From Prochlorococcus sp. HOT208_60m_813L03 (GTDB lineage Bacteria > Cyanobacteriota > Cyanobacteriia > PCC-6307 > Cyanobiaceae): a stretch of 45,120 nt of DNA. This document shows, in pieces, positions 1-9,728 of this stretch (positions are counted from its first letter, which is position 1; every line of letters starts with the position of its first letter). Below the pieces are notes generated by a model, which saw only the letters and a list, made by a program, of their open reading frames with translations, was not told the DNA's origin and did not search any database. Location of the stretch: NCBI GenBank assembly GCA_002026145.1, contig MWOQ01000182.1, positions 1 through 45,120 of the forward strand, written 5' to 3'. The position numbers and the translations under genes were made by a program.

Positions 1-1132
1 ATTGTTTTATATCATCGTTTTTTTCTTCTAGAATATCTCTGGAGAATATTGAATAAATATCTTCATTTTGTTTAAGAGTATATTTGTTAAAATCTTTTAG
101 TTTTTTCAAAGCACTTAAATCAAATTGATTTTCAGTATTTTTTTCAAATGTAACAAGCCAATCTTTTTTTGAATTGAGAATTAAGATGTTTTGATTTGAA
201 TTTTGGTTAAAATCTTCAAAAAAACTTTGTTCAAAATTATTTATAAAAGGTTTTAGATATTTTTCAAAATTCTTAATTTCACTAAAAATTGAAACTTGAG
301 GATTATCTTTATGAGTATTTTCTTTATTGATAAACTTATCGTAAGCAAGAATATTTATATTTTTTTTATTATTTAGTAAATATGATTTTAAAATTAAATG
401 TTTATTTTTTAAATTAAACGTAGTAGCTACAATATCCTCATTTTTATTAGTAAAAATTTCTTTATCAAAAAAAATACTTTCTCCAAATTTTTTTGTAAAT
501 AATATATTTTTTTGATTTTTGAGTCCAAAAAGTTCTCCTTCATATTGAAATTTTTTTTCTTTAAAATCATTACTAGAGTTAATACAATTTTTGATCAATT
601 TTTTATCTGATGAAGCAATTATATAATTATCGTCGGTTCGGTATATATAGTTAAGGAAATTTATTTTGTTTTCTCTATTAATTGGAATAATCTCTTCAAT
701 TTGATCAATTTTATTAGGCAAATTTAATAAATCGTCTATTGTTTTTTCAGGCTTAATTTTAAAAATAATCAAAATATCATCTTTAAGCTTTTTATTATTT
801 TCAAATAATGAGATTATAAGTTCATTGTTATAGATATCTTCTAATTTATTGTTGCCTAGATCTATACCTAAGTAATCTAATATAGAGTCTTTTATTAAAA
901 CAAAGTCATCTTGGTTTGTTGAATTTTTATCTTTTTCATTATTATTAACAATATGAAAACTATCTAAATTTGAAATAAATAATAATTTATTGTTTTCAGG
1001 TATATATCTTAAGATATTTAGTTGCTCAATATTTGTACTTTGCTCCTTATTTTTATTAGCAGAAACTTTCTTAAAACCAAAAAAAAGTAATAAAGATAAT
1101 AATAGTATTATTGCTACTACTCTAAGTTTCAT
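1..1132 (-). CDS. Exported/membrane-anchored protein of unknown function, DUF3352-like (partial, 3' end outside window)
   Basis: I read this frame by eye from an ATG at 1132 down to the window edge without a stop, giving at least 377 residues; the C-terminus lies outside the window. Residues 4-18 are strongly hydrophobic (VVAIILLLSLLLFFG) after MKLR and are followed by Lys-rich polar sequence, as in a signal peptide or N-terminal anchor. The rest is Lys/Asn/Asp-rich, has no catalytic motif I recognise, and contains an 'IPENN-KLLFISNLDS' stretch like the opening of cyanobacterial DUF3352 proteins. The family assignment is an inference; that the frame is open and coding is much surer. It is divergent from the rhodanese gene, with 89 bases between them. 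Confidence 0.72.
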   Translation of the reverse strand, partial: MKLRVVAIILLLSLLLFFGFKKVSANKNKEQSTNIEQLNILRYIPENNKLLFISNLDSFHIVNNNEKDKNSTNQDDFVLIKDSILDYLGIDLGNNKLEDIYNNELIISLFENNKKLKDDILIIFKIKPEKTIDDLLNLPNKIDQIEEIIPINRENKINFLNYIYRTDDNYIIASSDKKLIKNCINSSNDFKEKKFQYEGELFGLKNQKNILFTKKFGESIFFDKEIFTNKNEDIVATTFNLKNKHLILKSYLLNNKKNINILAYDKFINKENTHKDNPQVSIFSEIKNFEKYLKPFINNFEQSFFEDFNQNSNQNILILNSKKDWLVTFEKNTENQFDLSALKKLKDFNKYTLKQNEDIYSIFSRDILEEKNDDIKQ

Positions 1133-1221
1133 TATCAATGTTTATTTTTATTTTTAACAATAAACTTCCTACTGCAACTTAATTTATTAAATTGTAAATA
1201 ACACATAATTTATCCTATAAA

Positions 1222-1572
1222 TTGGGAAGTTATCCAAAATCTATAAATGCTTCTAGTCTCAATGATTGGTTTAATTCTGAGAAAGAAGATCCAGTTTTGA
1301 TTGATGTAAGAGAACAGTCAGAGCTTGAAATAGCTCGTTTCTCAAAAGAATTTTTAAATATACCAATTAGTAAAGTCACAGCTGAATATGTTGAAGAAAT
1401 ATTTGCTGGTTTATTAGACAGAGAAATTGTAGTTACCTGTCATGCAGGAATAAGAAGTTATAACTTTTCTCAATGGTGCTTGGATAATAACATTGTGAGC
1501 GAAATATGGAATTTGGAGGAGGGTATTGATGGATGGAGTAGATATATTGACCCATCAATCCCAAGGTATTGA
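1222..1572 (+). CDS. Single-domain rhodanese-like protein
   Basis: A 116-residue protein with the rhodanese fold signature: 'LIDVREQSE' at residues 26-34 and the active-site loop C73-H-A-G-I-R-S, whose cysteine would carry the persulfide. Length matches single-domain (GlpE-type) sulfurtransferases. The start is TTG at 1222; no in-frame ATG lies between it and the upstream stop at 1195, so TTG (or a rarer ATA) must be used. The gene ends exactly where convergent trpB ends (1572/1573). The sulfur acceptor cannot be told from sequence. A cysteine desulfurase at 5976 is a conceivable sulfur donor, but that is only inference. Confidence 0.88.
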   Translation: MGSYPKSINASSLNDWFNSEKEDPVLIDVREQSELEIARFSKEFLNIPISKVTAEYVEEIFAGLLDREIVVTCHAGIRSYNFSQWCLDNNIVSEIWNLEEGIDGWSRYIDPSIPRY

Positions 1573-2817
1573 TTAAATATCTAATGAAGATGCAACAGTA
1601 TTAACATCTTTGTCGCCTCTACCAGAGCAATTGATAACTATATGAGTATCTTTTTCAAGAGTAGGGCATAGTTTATCTAACCAAGCAAAGGCATGGGAAG
1701 TTTCAAGTGCAGGTATAATTCCTTCTAGTTCACTAACAAGTTTTAAAGCGTCTAAAGCTTCTTGATCTGTGACTGATCCATATTCTGCTCTACCTATATC
1801 TTTTAGATGGCTATGTTCAGGTCCTACTCCAGGGTAATCTAAACCTGCACTTATTGAGTGAGCTTCTTGTACTTGACCATTATCATCTTGCAAGAGAAGA
1901 CTCATTGATCCATGCAAAATTCCAACTGATCCTTTAGTGATAGTGGCAGCATGTTTGTCAGTATCAACTCCGCTTCCTGCGGCTTCAACTCCAATAAGCC
2001 GCACGGTAGTTTCTTTAACAAAAGGATGGAAAAGCCCCATTGCATTTGATCCCCCACCTACACAAGCAAGCAAAATATCGGGCAAAGATCCAAATGATTC
2101 CAAACATTGTTTTTTAGTTTCTTCACCTATAACTGCATGAAAATCTCGCACAATCTTTGGGAATGGGTGTGGGCCGGCAACAGATCCTAAAATGTAGTGT
2201 GTAGTTTCGACATTAGAAACCCAATCTCTAATGGCCTCACTAGTAGCATCCTTAAGTGTTGCAGTTCCAGAATTTACAACTTTAACTTCAGCTCCTAAAA
2301 GTTTCATTCTGAAAACGTTAAGGGATTGCCTTTTTATGTCTTCAGCACCCATGTAGATAATACATTTCAAGCCAAATCTCGCACAAACAGTAGCAGTAGC
2401 AACTCCATGCTGACCTGCTCCAGTTTCTGCAATTATTCTTTTTTTGCCCATTCTTATTGCCAATAAAGCTTGTCCAAGAGCATTATTAATTTTGTGGGCC
2501 CCAGTATGATTTAAATCTTCTCTTTTAAGCCATATTCTAGGAGTTGCTTGGTTATTTTTGTAATGTTCAGTAAGTCTTTTGGCTTCATAAAGTGGTGTTT
2601 CTCTTCCTACATAAGTCTTAAGTAGATGATTTAATTCTTCTACAAAAAGTTTATCTTTCCATGCATTAGATGCAGCGTCTTCTAGCTCAAAAAGAGCGGG
2701 CATTAGCGTTTCAGGAACATATTGACCACCATATTTTCCAAATCTTCCCTCTTTGGAGGGTTGATTTAAATCGTCGTTTTTATAGTTTTGATCTTTGCGA
2801 GAAAATGTACTTACCAC
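1573..2817 (-). CDS. trpB: Tryptophan synthase beta chain
   Basis: TrpB converts indole and L-serine to L-tryptophan with PLP, normally in an alpha2beta2 complex with TrpA. The 414-residue protein has the classic order: '[19 protein letters not shown]' near the N-terminus, the PLP lysine K109 in HTGAHKINN, the phosphate-binding GGGSNAMG near residue 255, and a C-terminal 'NCSGRGDKD'. Length is normal for the cyanobacterial form, which has a short N-terminal extension. trpA is not adjacent, as is usual in cyanobacteria where trp genes are scattered. The ATG at 2817 gives an ordinary N-terminus. No leader peptide or attenuator is visible in the short gap before the divergent SUI1 gene. Confidence 0.97.
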   Translation of the reverse strand: MVSTFSRKDQNYKNDDLNQPSKEGRFGKYGGQYVPETLMPALFELEDAASNAWKDKLFVEELNHLLKTYVGRETPLYEAKRLTEHYKNNQATPRIWLKREDLNHTGAHKINNALGQALLAIRMGKKRIIAETGAGQHGVATATVCARFGLKCIIYMGAEDIKRQSLNVFRMKLLGAEVKVVNSGTATLKDATSEAIRDWVSNVETTHYILGSVAGPHPFPKIVRDFHAVIGEETKKQCLESFGSLPDILLACVGGGSNAMGLFHPFVKETTVRLIGVEAAGSGVDTDKHAATITKGSVGILHGSMSLLLQDDNGQVQEAHSISAGLDYPGVGPEHSHLKDIGRAEYGSVTDQEALDALKLVSELEGIIPALETSHAFAWLDKLCPTLEKDTHIVINCSGRGDKDVNTVASSLDI

Positions 2818-2865
2818 TTTTTCTATAGAATAAGTATTAACTAACTATAGATTATATTGAAAATA

Positions 2866-3177
2866 ATGGGAAAAAAAAATTGGATCGAATTTGATAATCA
2901 AGAAAAAAAATCTGAAGAAACAGCAAAGGTAGATACTTTAAATAAAAGATTAAAAATAAATATTTCAAAACAAAAAAAAGGTAAAAAGGGCAAGACTATA
3001 ACTTTAATTAGAGGTTTAGGCACTGAGGATGAAATCTTATTAAAAGAATTACTAAAAAAAATTAAAGTTTTTTGTGGTACTGGAGGAACGTTAATTGATA
3101 GTAATATCCAGTTACAAGGTGATATGGTCTCGAAATCAATTGAGTTCCTTCGTAAAGAGGGATTTCATAATTTATGA
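2866..3177 (+). CDS. SUI1/eIF1-family translation factor (YciH-like)
   Basis: About 103 residues, with a Lys-rich charged N-terminal half and then the SUI1 core: 'KKGKTITLIRGLG', 'LLKELLKKIKVFCGTGGTL' and 'IQLQGDMVSKSIEFLRKEG'. The CGTGG(T/S) turn and the IxLQGD strand are diagnostic of the eIF1/YciH fold. Bacterial members are non-essential and thought to influence initiation fidelity, but the role in cyanobacteria is unknown. I prefer the ATG at 2866 (MGKKNWIEF) over an in-frame TTG at 2857, because it gives a natural N-terminus; neither has a clear Shine-Dalgarno. It lies 30 bases ahead of cysC on the same strand. Confidence 0.88.
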   Translation: MGKKNWIEFDNQEKKSEETAKVDTLNKRLKINISKQKKGKKGKTITLIRGLGTEDEILLKELLKKIKVFCGTGGTLIDSNIQLQGDMVSKSIEFLRKEGFHNL

Positions 3178-3207
3178 AGCAAGGGTTAGGATAGGTTTTT
3201 AATTTTG

Positions 3208-3843
3208 ATGATTCAAACAATGAAAGAACAAGATCAAGCAAAGTCAACCAATATTAAATGGCACAATTTAACTATTGATAGAGAAAAGTTAGAGAAAATG
3301 AGAGGTCATAAAGGAATGGTTATTTGGTTTACAGGTTTATCTGGATCTGGTAAGAGTACTTTAGCCAACGCTTTAAATGAAGTTTTACACTTTGATGGGT
3401 TTTCGACTTACGTTTTGGATGGAGATAATATTAGACACGGTTTATGTAAAGATCTTGGGTTTTCAGATGAAGATAGAGAAGAAAATATAAGAAGAATTGG
3501 AGAAGTTGCGAATTTATTTATGAATGCTGGGATAATAACTATTACAGCATTTGTTTCTCCATTTATTAGCGATCGAGATAAGGTGAGAAAAATTATTGGA
3601 TCTAAGGATTTTATTGAAGTTTATTGTTCTGCTGATATCACAGTTTGCGAAAATAGGGATACTAAAGGTCTTTATAAGAAAGCTCGTTTGGGCGAAATTA
3701 AGGAATTTACAGGTATTTCTAGTCCATATGAAGCTCCTTATAATCCAGAACTTGTTGTTGATACAGGTTCGTTAGATTTAAATAATTCCGTTGAAAAAGT
3801 TATTAACTATCTTAAAAAAGAAAACTTTCTTAACAAGGCCTAA
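3208..3843 (+). CDS. cysC: Adenylylsulfate (APS) kinase
   Basis: Phosphorylates APS to PAPS in sulfate assimilation. The P-loop GLSGSGKS sits about 45 residues in; it is followed by 'LDGDNIRHGL', the segment 'SDEDREENIRRIGEVA', the 'FVSPF' stretch that carries the phospho-serine in APS kinases, and 'GLYKKARLGEIKEFTGISSPYE', all family hallmarks. Length (about 211 residues) is normal. Three clustered starts are possible: TTG 3205, ATG 3208 and ATG 3220 (MKEQDQ). A purine-rich GGTTAGGATAGG upstream fits 3205/3208 better, but 3220 is not excluded. It is probably cotranscribed with the SUI1 gene. Confidence 0.95.
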   Translation: MIQTMKEQDQAKSTNIKWHNLTIDREKLEKMRGHKGMVIWFTGLSGSGKSTLANALNEVLHFDGFSTYVLDGDNIRHGLCKDLGFSDEDREENIRRIGEVANLFMNAGIITITAFVSPFISDRDKVRKIIGSKDFIEVYCSADITVCENRDTKGLYKKARLGEIKEFTGISSPYEAPYNPELVVDTGSLDLNNSVEKVINYLKKENFLNKA

Positions 3844-3858
3844 TAGAAAAATATTAGT

Positions 3859-4395
3859 TTATTTATTTTGAAGGTAATTGTCGGCTCCAATAGTTGATAA
3901 CTTATCGTTTTTAGTTCTTACTTGTGTATGAAGATTTGCTCTGAATTCTTTTAAAATTTTCTTTATGGATTCATCAAATAGACTAATCATCTCTATTGCT
4001 AACAATCCAGCATTTTGACCTCCATTAATTGCAACTGTTGCAACTGGAATTCCAGCTGGCATTTGAACAATTGATAAAAGAGAGTCAATCCCCTTAAGTG
4101 TCTTACTCTCTACTGGTACTCCAATTACAGGAATGCAAGTTATGGATGCCAGCATTCCAGGAAGATGAGCAGCACCACCAGCACCGGCAATTATTACTTT
4201 TATGTTTTCTGATTCTGCATTTTTTGCATATTCCATCATTTCAATAGGTGTTCGATGGGCAGAAAGTATGCAAACTTCAGTTTTTATTCCAAATTCTCTT
4301 AAAATATCAATGGCAGGTTTCAATGTTTTTAGATCTGAATCACTACCCATTACGACAGCAATTTTATAAATATCTTTAGAGTTCAATTCTGACAA
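3859..4395 (-). CDS. purE: N5-carboxyaminoimidazole ribonucleotide mutase
   Basis: Class I PurE moves the carboxylate of N5-CAIR to C4, giving CAIR in purine synthesis. Visible motifs are 'VVMGSDSD' at residues 14-21 (substrate phosphate), the active-site 'SAHRTP' at 45-50 with H47, and the 'GAGGAAHLPGM' loop. At 178 residues it has the usual length plus a short C-terminal tail. Its partner PurK is not in this window. It is convergent with cysC (15-base gap) and divergent from chlM; the 80-base intergenic region presumably holds both promoters. Confidence 0.97.
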   Translation of the reverse strand: MSELNSKDIYKIAVVMGSDSDLKTLKPAIDILREFGIKTEVCILSAHRTPIEMMEYAKNAESENIKVIIAGAGGAAHLPGMLASITCIPVIGVPVESKTLKGIDSLLSIVQMPAGIPVATVAINGGQNAGLLAIEMISLFDESIKKILKEFRANLHTQVRTKNDKLSTIGADNYLQNK

Positions 4396-4416
4396 AATAA
4401 CAAATCAATTCTTTCC

Positions 4417-4422
4417 TATAAT
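4417..4422 (+). promoter_or_regulatory. Possible -10 element upstream of chlM
   Basis: A consensus TATAAT lies 53 bases before the chlM ATG, in the divergent purE-chlM gap. A well-spaced -35 box is not evident; the nearest TTGACA-like stretch (CTGACA, 4389-4394) is about 22 bases away, which is too far. In DNA this AT-rich, such hexamers occur by chance, so this is only a candidate. Confidence 0.25.
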
Positions 4423-4475
4423 GGCGTGCAATTAATTTAGCGCCAGTTAGTTAGTATAAAAAGAATGAATTTTCC

Positions 4476-5183
4476 ATGAATATTATGACCTCAAATAAGA
4501 TTATCGAAAAAAGTGAAGTTAGGGAGTATTTTAATGGTACTGGCTTTGAAAGATGGAATAAAATTTATAGCAAATCTGATGAAATTAATACAGTTCAGAA
4601 AAATATTAGGAAAGGTCATCAAAAAACTGTAGATGATGTAGTCTCGTATATCAAAAATTATCCTGAACTAACAAAAAAAAGTTATTGTGATGCAGGCTGT
4701 GGTGTAGGAAGTCTTTCCATACCTTTACTAAGACTTGGTATAAAAGAACTACAAGTGAGCGATATTTCTTCTGAAATGATTAAAGAAACAAAGAAACGCA
4801 TTAATGAATTAGGTTTGAATCAAGGTAAAATCAAATATGAAGTCTGTGATCTGGAAAAATTAAAAGGATTATTTGATGTTGTAGTTTGTTTGGATGTATT
4901 TATTCATTATCCTCAACCGGTCGCAGAAGAAATGGTTCAACATCTATGCGATTTAAGTAAAGAAAAACTAATCGTTAGCTTTGCTCCTTATACTCCATTT
5001 CTTGCTGTTCTAAAAAATATTGGGAAATTATTTCCTGGGCCAAGTAAAACCACAAGAGCATATACATTGAAAGAAAAGGGTATTATTAATGCTGCTAAAG
5101 AAAAAGGATTTAAAGTGGTTAAAAAGAAATTAAATCAAGCTCCTTTTTATTTTTCAAAACTAATTGAATTCGAAAAAATTTAA
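4476..5183 (+). CDS. chlM: Magnesium-protoporphyrin IX O-methyltransferase
   Basis: SAM-dependent methylation of the C13 propionate of Mg-protoporphyrin IX, the committed chlorophyll branch after magnesium chelatase. The 235-residue protein has an N-terminal 'VREYFNGTGFERWNKIY', the SAM motif I 'DAGCGVGSL' at 72-80, the motif II region 'QVSDISSEMI', and 'DVVVCLDVFIHYPQ'. The C-terminal 'FAPYTPFLAVLKNIGKLFPG' and 'FYFSKLIE' are typical of ChlM/BchM and separate it from generic methyltransferases. Length matches the family. A second ATG three codons in (4485) could be the true start. Confidence 0.95.
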   Translation: MNIMTSNKIIEKSEVREYFNGTGFERWNKIYSKSDEINTVQKNIRKGHQKTVDDVVSYIKNYPELTKKSYCDAGCGVGSLSIPLLRLGIKELQVSDISSEMIKETKKRINELGLNQGKIKYEVCDLEKLKGLFDVVVCLDVFIHYPQPVAEEMVQHLCDLSKEKLIVSFAPYTPFLAVLKNIGKLFPGPSKTTRAYTLKEKGIINAAKEKGFKVVKKKLNQAPFYFSKLIEFEKI

Positions 5184-5187
5184 TAGT

Positions 5188-5916
5188 TCATTTTACTAAA
5201 TGATTTTCAAGTGCATAACGAACTAATTCGGTTCTGCTAGACGTACCTGTCTTAATAAAAAGTCTACTTACATATTTCTCAACATTTCTAATAGATGTTT
5301 CAAGCTGCCTTGCAATTTCCTTGTTCATCAGCCCCTCTGCTACTAGTTGAAGTACACTTGCTTCTCTTGGAGTAAAACTAGGAAGATTTATTTTATTTTC
5401 TGGATTAGTCTGGTTTTGGTCTGTGAGCATAGATTTTATTTCAGTAATTTGTTTTGCCATTTTGCTTACGTCAATATCTGCGAATCGTGCGGCTTCTTTT
5501 AATAAGCGTTCTTGTCTGTTGATTACATTTTTGACTCTTGCAGCCAATTCATCGGGATCGAAAGGTTTGGAAATATAATCATCAACTCCTGCAAGATAAC
5601 CTTCTGTTCTGTCTAGGGTCATTCCTTTTGCAGTTAGAAAAATAACTGGAGTTCCTCCTAATTTTTCATCCTCTCTAATTTTTTCTAATAAAGCATAACC
5701 GTTGGCTCGAGGCATCATAACATCGCTAATTATCAAATCGGGGAAGACTGTTTGAGCTTTTTCCCAACCATCCTCTCCATCAACTGCAATAAATATTTCA
5801 AAGCCTTCATCTTCTAGAAATGTTTTAACAGCTGTTCTTAAACCAGGCTCATCATCAACTAATAAAATTCTTGATTTTCTTACAGGTTCATTATTTATTA
5901 GATTAATTTCATTCAT
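5188..5916 (-). CDS. NarL/FixJ-type response regulator, Rre1/Ycf29-like
   Basis: The 242-residue protein has an N-terminal receiver domain: acidic pair D21-D22, phosphoacceptor D65 in 'LIISDVMMP', the conserved 'FLTAKG' threonine, and the 'YISKPFDPDE' lysine. A short linker leads to a C-terminal LuxR-type HTH: 'LPSFTPREASVLQLVAEGLMNKEIARQL'. The 'VDDEPGLR..V..FLE..GF' opening and the long 'AKGMTLDRTEGYLAGVDDYISKPFDPDEL' block are the pattern I associate with cyanobacterial Rre1 / plastid Ycf29, a regulator linked to heat and other stress responses in model cyanobacteria. The exact orthology is recall-based. No sensor kinase lies nearby, so it is an orphan here. It is convergent with chlM (4-base gap). 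Confidence 0.85.
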   Translation of the reverse strand: MNEINLINNEPVRKSRILLVDDEPGLRTAVKTFLEDEGFEIFIAVDGEDGWEKAQTVFPDLIISDVMMPRANGYALLEKIREDEKLGGTPVIFLTAKGMTLDRTEGYLAGVDDYISKPFDPDELAARVKNVINRQERLLKEAARFADIDVSKMAKQITEIKSMLTDQNQTNPENKINLPSFTPREASVLQLVAEGLMNKEIARQLETSIRNVEKYVSRLFIKTGTSSRTELVRYALENHLVK

Positions 5917-5975
5917 TTTTTTAATTCTTTAATTTGATTTTCTAGTAATAAACAGAATTTTATATACTAAACATA

Positions 5976-7121
5976 ATGCTATCAACTCCCATACTACTAG
6001 ACTATCAATCTTCGACTCCTTGCTCTAAAGATGTCGTTGATTCTATGAAACCTTTTTGGAGTGAGATATTTTCTAACCCTGCAAATAAATCTAATTTGGC
6101 GGGGATTAACGCAAGCGCTATATTGGAAGCCTCAAGAGAAAAAATAGAACAAAGTTTATTTCTTAAGAATAAAAAAGTTATTTTTACAAGTGGGGCAACT
6201 GAATCTAATAACTTAGCCTTATTAGGTTTTGCTAGAAATTTCTATAAAAAAACAGGAAATTATGGACATATTATTACCTTAAAAACAGAGCATAAAGCTG
6301 TTTTGGAGCCCCTTAACCAACTTAAAAAAGAGGGATTTATGGTTACAGAAATTAATCCTGAGAAAGATGGCTTAATTTCAGAAGAACAATTCAAAAAAAA
6401 TATAAGAGAAGATACATTTCTGGTTAGTGTCATGTTGGCAAATAACGAAATTGGAGTTATTCAGCCTTTAGAGAATATTTCAAAGATATGTAAATCGAGG
6501 GGAATAACTTTGCACTCTGATTTAGCACAATGTTTAGGTTATATCGAGTTAGACAATCTTTTATCAGACGTAAATATGATAACGATTAGTTCTCACAAAA
6601 TATATGGTCCTAAAGGGATAGGACTTCTTTTGATTGATGAAGAAATTAATCTTGAGCCTTTAATTGTTGGAGGAGGTCAGGAATATGGTCTTAGGTCTGG
6701 CACATTACCTCTTCCTCTAGTAGTTGGCTTTGCTAAAGCAATAGAGATAGCAGTTCTTAATCAAAAAAATAATGCTGAGAAATTACTTTTTTATAGAAAT
6801 AACCTTTTAGAGGGGTTGTTAAAAAATAATTCTGGTTTATTAATTAATGGCTCCATAGAAAAAAGATTACCTCACAATTTAAATTTGACTGTATTGGATT
6901 TAAACGGAGCAAAGTTTCATAAACTTTTAAAATCTAAAATAATTTGTTCTACTGGATCTGCATGTAGTAGTGGTGAACCATCTCATGTCTTACTAGCCTT
7001 AGGTAGATCTCTGAAAGAAGCAGAATCTTCAATAAGGTTAAGTATTGGATTAAGTACTAATTCAAAAGATATAAAACAAGCAATTCATATTCTTACAAAT
7101 ACAATCAGATCATTACGATAG
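5976..7121 (+). CDS. Cysteine desulfurase (NifS/IscS family)
   Basis: Class V PLP aminotransferase fold that removes sulfur from cysteine as an enzyme persulfide for Fe-S and thio-cofactor synthesis. The 381-residue protein shows 'FTSGATESNNLAL' (70-82), the H/K catalytic region 'TEHKAVLEP', 'HSDLAQ' (180-185), the PLP lysine K208 in 'SSHKIYGPKG', and the persulfide cysteine C330 in 'STGSACSSGEPSH'. The short active-site loop region fits the group I NifS/IscS type rather than SufS. No iscU, sufE or sufBCD genes are adjacent, so the acceptor is unknown. It is divergent from the response regulator. Confidence 0.93.
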   Translation: MLSTPILLDYQSSTPCSKDVVDSMKPFWSEIFSNPANKSNLAGINASAILEASREKIEQSLFLKNKKVIFTSGATESNNLALLGFARNFYKKTGNYGHIITLKTEHKAVLEPLNQLKKEGFMVTEINPEKDGLISEEQFKKNIREDTFLVSVMLANNEIGVIQPLENISKICKSRGITLHSDLAQCLGYIELDNLLSDVNMITISSHKIYGPKGIGLLLIDEEINLEPLIVGGGQEYGLRSGTLPLPLVVGFAKAIEIAVLNQKNNAEKLLFYRNNLLEGLLKNNSGLLINGSIEKRLPHNLNLTVLDLNGAKFHKLLKSKIICSTGSACSSGEPSHVLLALGRSLKEAESSIRLSIGLSTNSKDIKQAIHILTNTIRSLR

Positions 7122-7134
7122 AAATTATTGGCTT

Positions 7135-8037
7135 TTAATTTAATTGAGCAATTCTTAATTTTCCACTTCTAGCTCTTTTATTAAGTTCGACTTCTTCTTC
7201 GGAAGGAGTTATTGGCTTTTTTGTCAGGTTTTTTAGTCTTTGATCATTCTTAAAACAACTTTTAACTAACCTATCCTCAAGAGAATGAAAACTAATAACA
7301 GAAATAATACCCCCTGGCAAAAGCCATTCAGGTACAACTTGCAAAAATTTTTCTAATACTTCAATTTCTTTATTAACAGCAATTCTTAGTGCTTGAAATG
7401 TTCTTGTTGCTGGATGTATTTTTTTATATCTTTGTTTTGGTGGGAAGCAGCCTGCAATAGAGTAAGCTAACTCTTTTGTCCCAGAATATTTTCCATTTTC
7501 TTTCAAATCTAATTTTATTTTCCTAGCAATCTTTCTTGATAATCTCTCATCTCCATATTTATAGATTAGGTTAGCTAGATCTTTTTCATTTAACACCTCA
7601 ATTAATTTCTCTGCATCAACATCAAGCAAAGGATTCATGCGCATATCAAGCGGACCATCTTTTTGGAAACTAAATCCTCTTTTAGGGTCATCAAGTTGGT
7701 TACTATTTACTCCAAGATCTGCAATCACAAAAGAAACTTTTTCTTTTGGTACAAAATCCGCAAAATTTGAAGCCCTTATATCAATCCTACTTTTAAACTC
7801 ATCAAGTTTTTTTAAGGCTGATTTTCTTGCGAATGGATCTTGATCAAGTCCAATTATATTTAAATCAGAATATTTTCTCAATAAATGATAAGAGTGCCCG
7901 CCTCCGCCTAAAGTTGCGTCTATTCCCTTAAGTTGATTGTTATGAATAAGTGGGTAATGCTCTAATGAGGCCATAATCTCATCTGTCATAACTGATTTAT
8001 GATTGAAAAAAGATGAATCAGATAGGTCAGTTTGCAT
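7135..8037 (-). CDS. rsmH: 16S rRNA (cytosine-1402 N4) methyltransferase
   Basis: RsmH (formerly MraW) methylates N4 of C1402 in the 30S decoding centre. The 300-residue sequence opens with 'HKSVMTDEIMASL', has the SAM-binding 'DATLGGGGHSYHLL' at about 40-53, 'GLDQDPFA', 'VIADLGVNSNQLDDPKRGFSF' and 'GPLDMRM', then the inserted helical domain, and ends with 'ISVISFHSLEDRLVK' and 'NKRARSGKLRIAQ'. All are strict family signatures. In many bacteria it belongs to the dcw cluster; here it stands alone, divergent from ndhH and convergent with the cysteine desulfurase. Confidence 0.96.
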   Translation of the reverse strand: MQTDLSDSSFFNHKSVMTDEIMASLEHYPLIHNNQLKGIDATLGGGGHSYHLLRKYSDLNIIGLDQDPFARKSALKKLDEFKSRIDIRASNFADFVPKEKVSFVIADLGVNSNQLDDPKRGFSFQKDGPLDMRMNPLLDVDAEKLIEVLNEKDLANLIYKYGDERLSRKIARKIKLDLKENGKYSGTKELAYSIAGCFPPKQRYKKIHPATRTFQALRIAVNKEIEVLEKFLQVVPEWLLPGGIISVISFHSLEDRLVKSCFKNDQRLKNLTKKPITPSEEEVELNKRARSGKLRIAQLN

Positions 8038-8075
8038 AACTTTCGACTAAGATTTGTTTAGAAGTTAAATTTCGA

Positions 8076-9263
8076 ATGGCTCAGCTAGAGACTAGAACAG
8101 AACCAATGGTGGTCAATTTTGGCCCTCACCATCCTTCAATGCATGGGGTTTTAAGGTTAGTTGTAACTCTTGATGGTGAGAATGTCATTGATTGTGAGCC
8201 AGTAATTGGATATTTACATAGAGGAATGGAAAAGATAGCTGAAAATAGAACAAATGTAATGTATGTCCCTTATGTAAGCAGAATGGATTATGCAGCAGGA
8301 ATGTTTTATGAAGCTATTGTAGTAAATGCTCCTGAAAGATTAGCTAATATTTCAGTTCCCAAAAGAGCTAGTTACATCAGAGTTCTTATGCTCGAACTTA
8401 ATCGTATTGCTAATCATCTTTTATGGCTTGGTCCCTTTTTAGCAGACGTAGGAGCTCAAACTCCATTTTTCTATATTTTTAGAGAAAGAGAGATGATCTA
8501 TGATCTCTGGGAAGCTGCTACTGGACAAAGGCTAATAAATAATAATTTCTTTAGGATAGGCGGAGTCGCATGTGATCTCCCATACGGATGGTTAGAAAAA
8601 TGTATAGACTTTTGCGATTGGTTTGGTCCTAAGATAGATGAATACGAAAAATTAATTACAAATAATCCAATTTTTAGAAAAAGAATTGAAGGTCTAGGAA
8701 CAATACAAAGAGACCAGGCAATTAATTGGTCATTGTCTGGGCCAATGCTTAGAGCTTCTGGAGTTTCCTGGGATTTAAGGAAAGTCGATAGTTATGAATG
8801 TTATGACGATTTTGATTGGCAGATTGCTTCGGAAAAAGAAGGAGATTGTTACGCTAGATATCGAGTAAGAGTTGAAGAGATGAGACAATCACTAAGCATC
8901 ATTCGCCAAGCCTGCAAAATGATTCCAGGAGGTCCAACAGAAAATTTAGAAGCTCAAAGAATGTCGACTGAAGATAAGAAAAGTGAAATATTTGGTATTG
9001 ACTATCAATATGTAGCTAAGAAGGTTGCTCCAACTTTTAAAATTCCTAACGGAGAATTATATACAAGATTAGAGTCCGGCAAAGGAGAAATAGGTGTATT
9101 TATTCAAGGAAATAATGAAGTTACCCCATGGAGATTTAAAATCAGAGCAGCTGATTTAAATAATCTGCAAATATTGCCTCATATTCTTAAAGGTGCCAAA
9201 ATCGCTGATATTATGGCAATCCTTGGTTCAATAGATGTCATTATGGGATCTGTTGATAGATAA
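8076..9263 (+). CDS. ndhH: NAD(P)H-quinone oxidoreductase (NDH-1) subunit H
   Basis: Homologue of the 49-kDa complex I subunit that helps form the quinone site in the peripheral arm of thylakoid NDH-1, used for respiration and cyclic electron flow. The 395-residue sequence shows '[16 protein letters not shown]' near residue 14, '[15 protein letters not shown]', '[11 protein letters not shown]', '[12 protein letters not shown]' and a C-terminal '[13 protein letters not shown]'. Length and ends match cyanobacterial and plastid NdhH. Start ATG at 8076. The thioesterase gene follows 9 bases after its stop on the same strand. Confidence 0.98.
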   Translation: MAQLETRTEPMVVNFGPHHPSMHGVLRLVVTLDGENVIDCEPVIGYLHRGMEKIAENRTNVMYVPYVSRMDYAAGMFYEAIVVNAPERLANISVPKRASYIRVLMLELNRIANHLLWLGPFLADVGAQTPFFYIFREREMIYDLWEAATGQRLINNNFFRIGGVACDLPYGWLEKCIDFCDWFGPKIDEYEKLITNNPIFRKRIEGLGTIQRDQAINWSLSGPMLRASGVSWDLRKVDSYECYDDFDWQIASEKEGDCYARYRVRVEEMRQSLSIIRQACKMIPGGPTENLEAQRMSTEDKKSEIFGIDYQYVAKKVAPTFKIPNGELYTRLESGKGEIGVFIQGNNEVTPWRFKIRAADLNNLQILPHILKGAKIADIMAILGSIDVIMGSVDR

Positions 9264-9272
9264 TTTCTTTAA

Positions 9273-9725
<453 letters not shown>

Positions 9726-9728
9726 TTA

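Noticed and set aside
4423-4444. GGCG...CGCC inverted repeat upstream of chlM
   Set aside because: Only four base pairs around a 14-base loop; too weak to call a riboswitch or operator.
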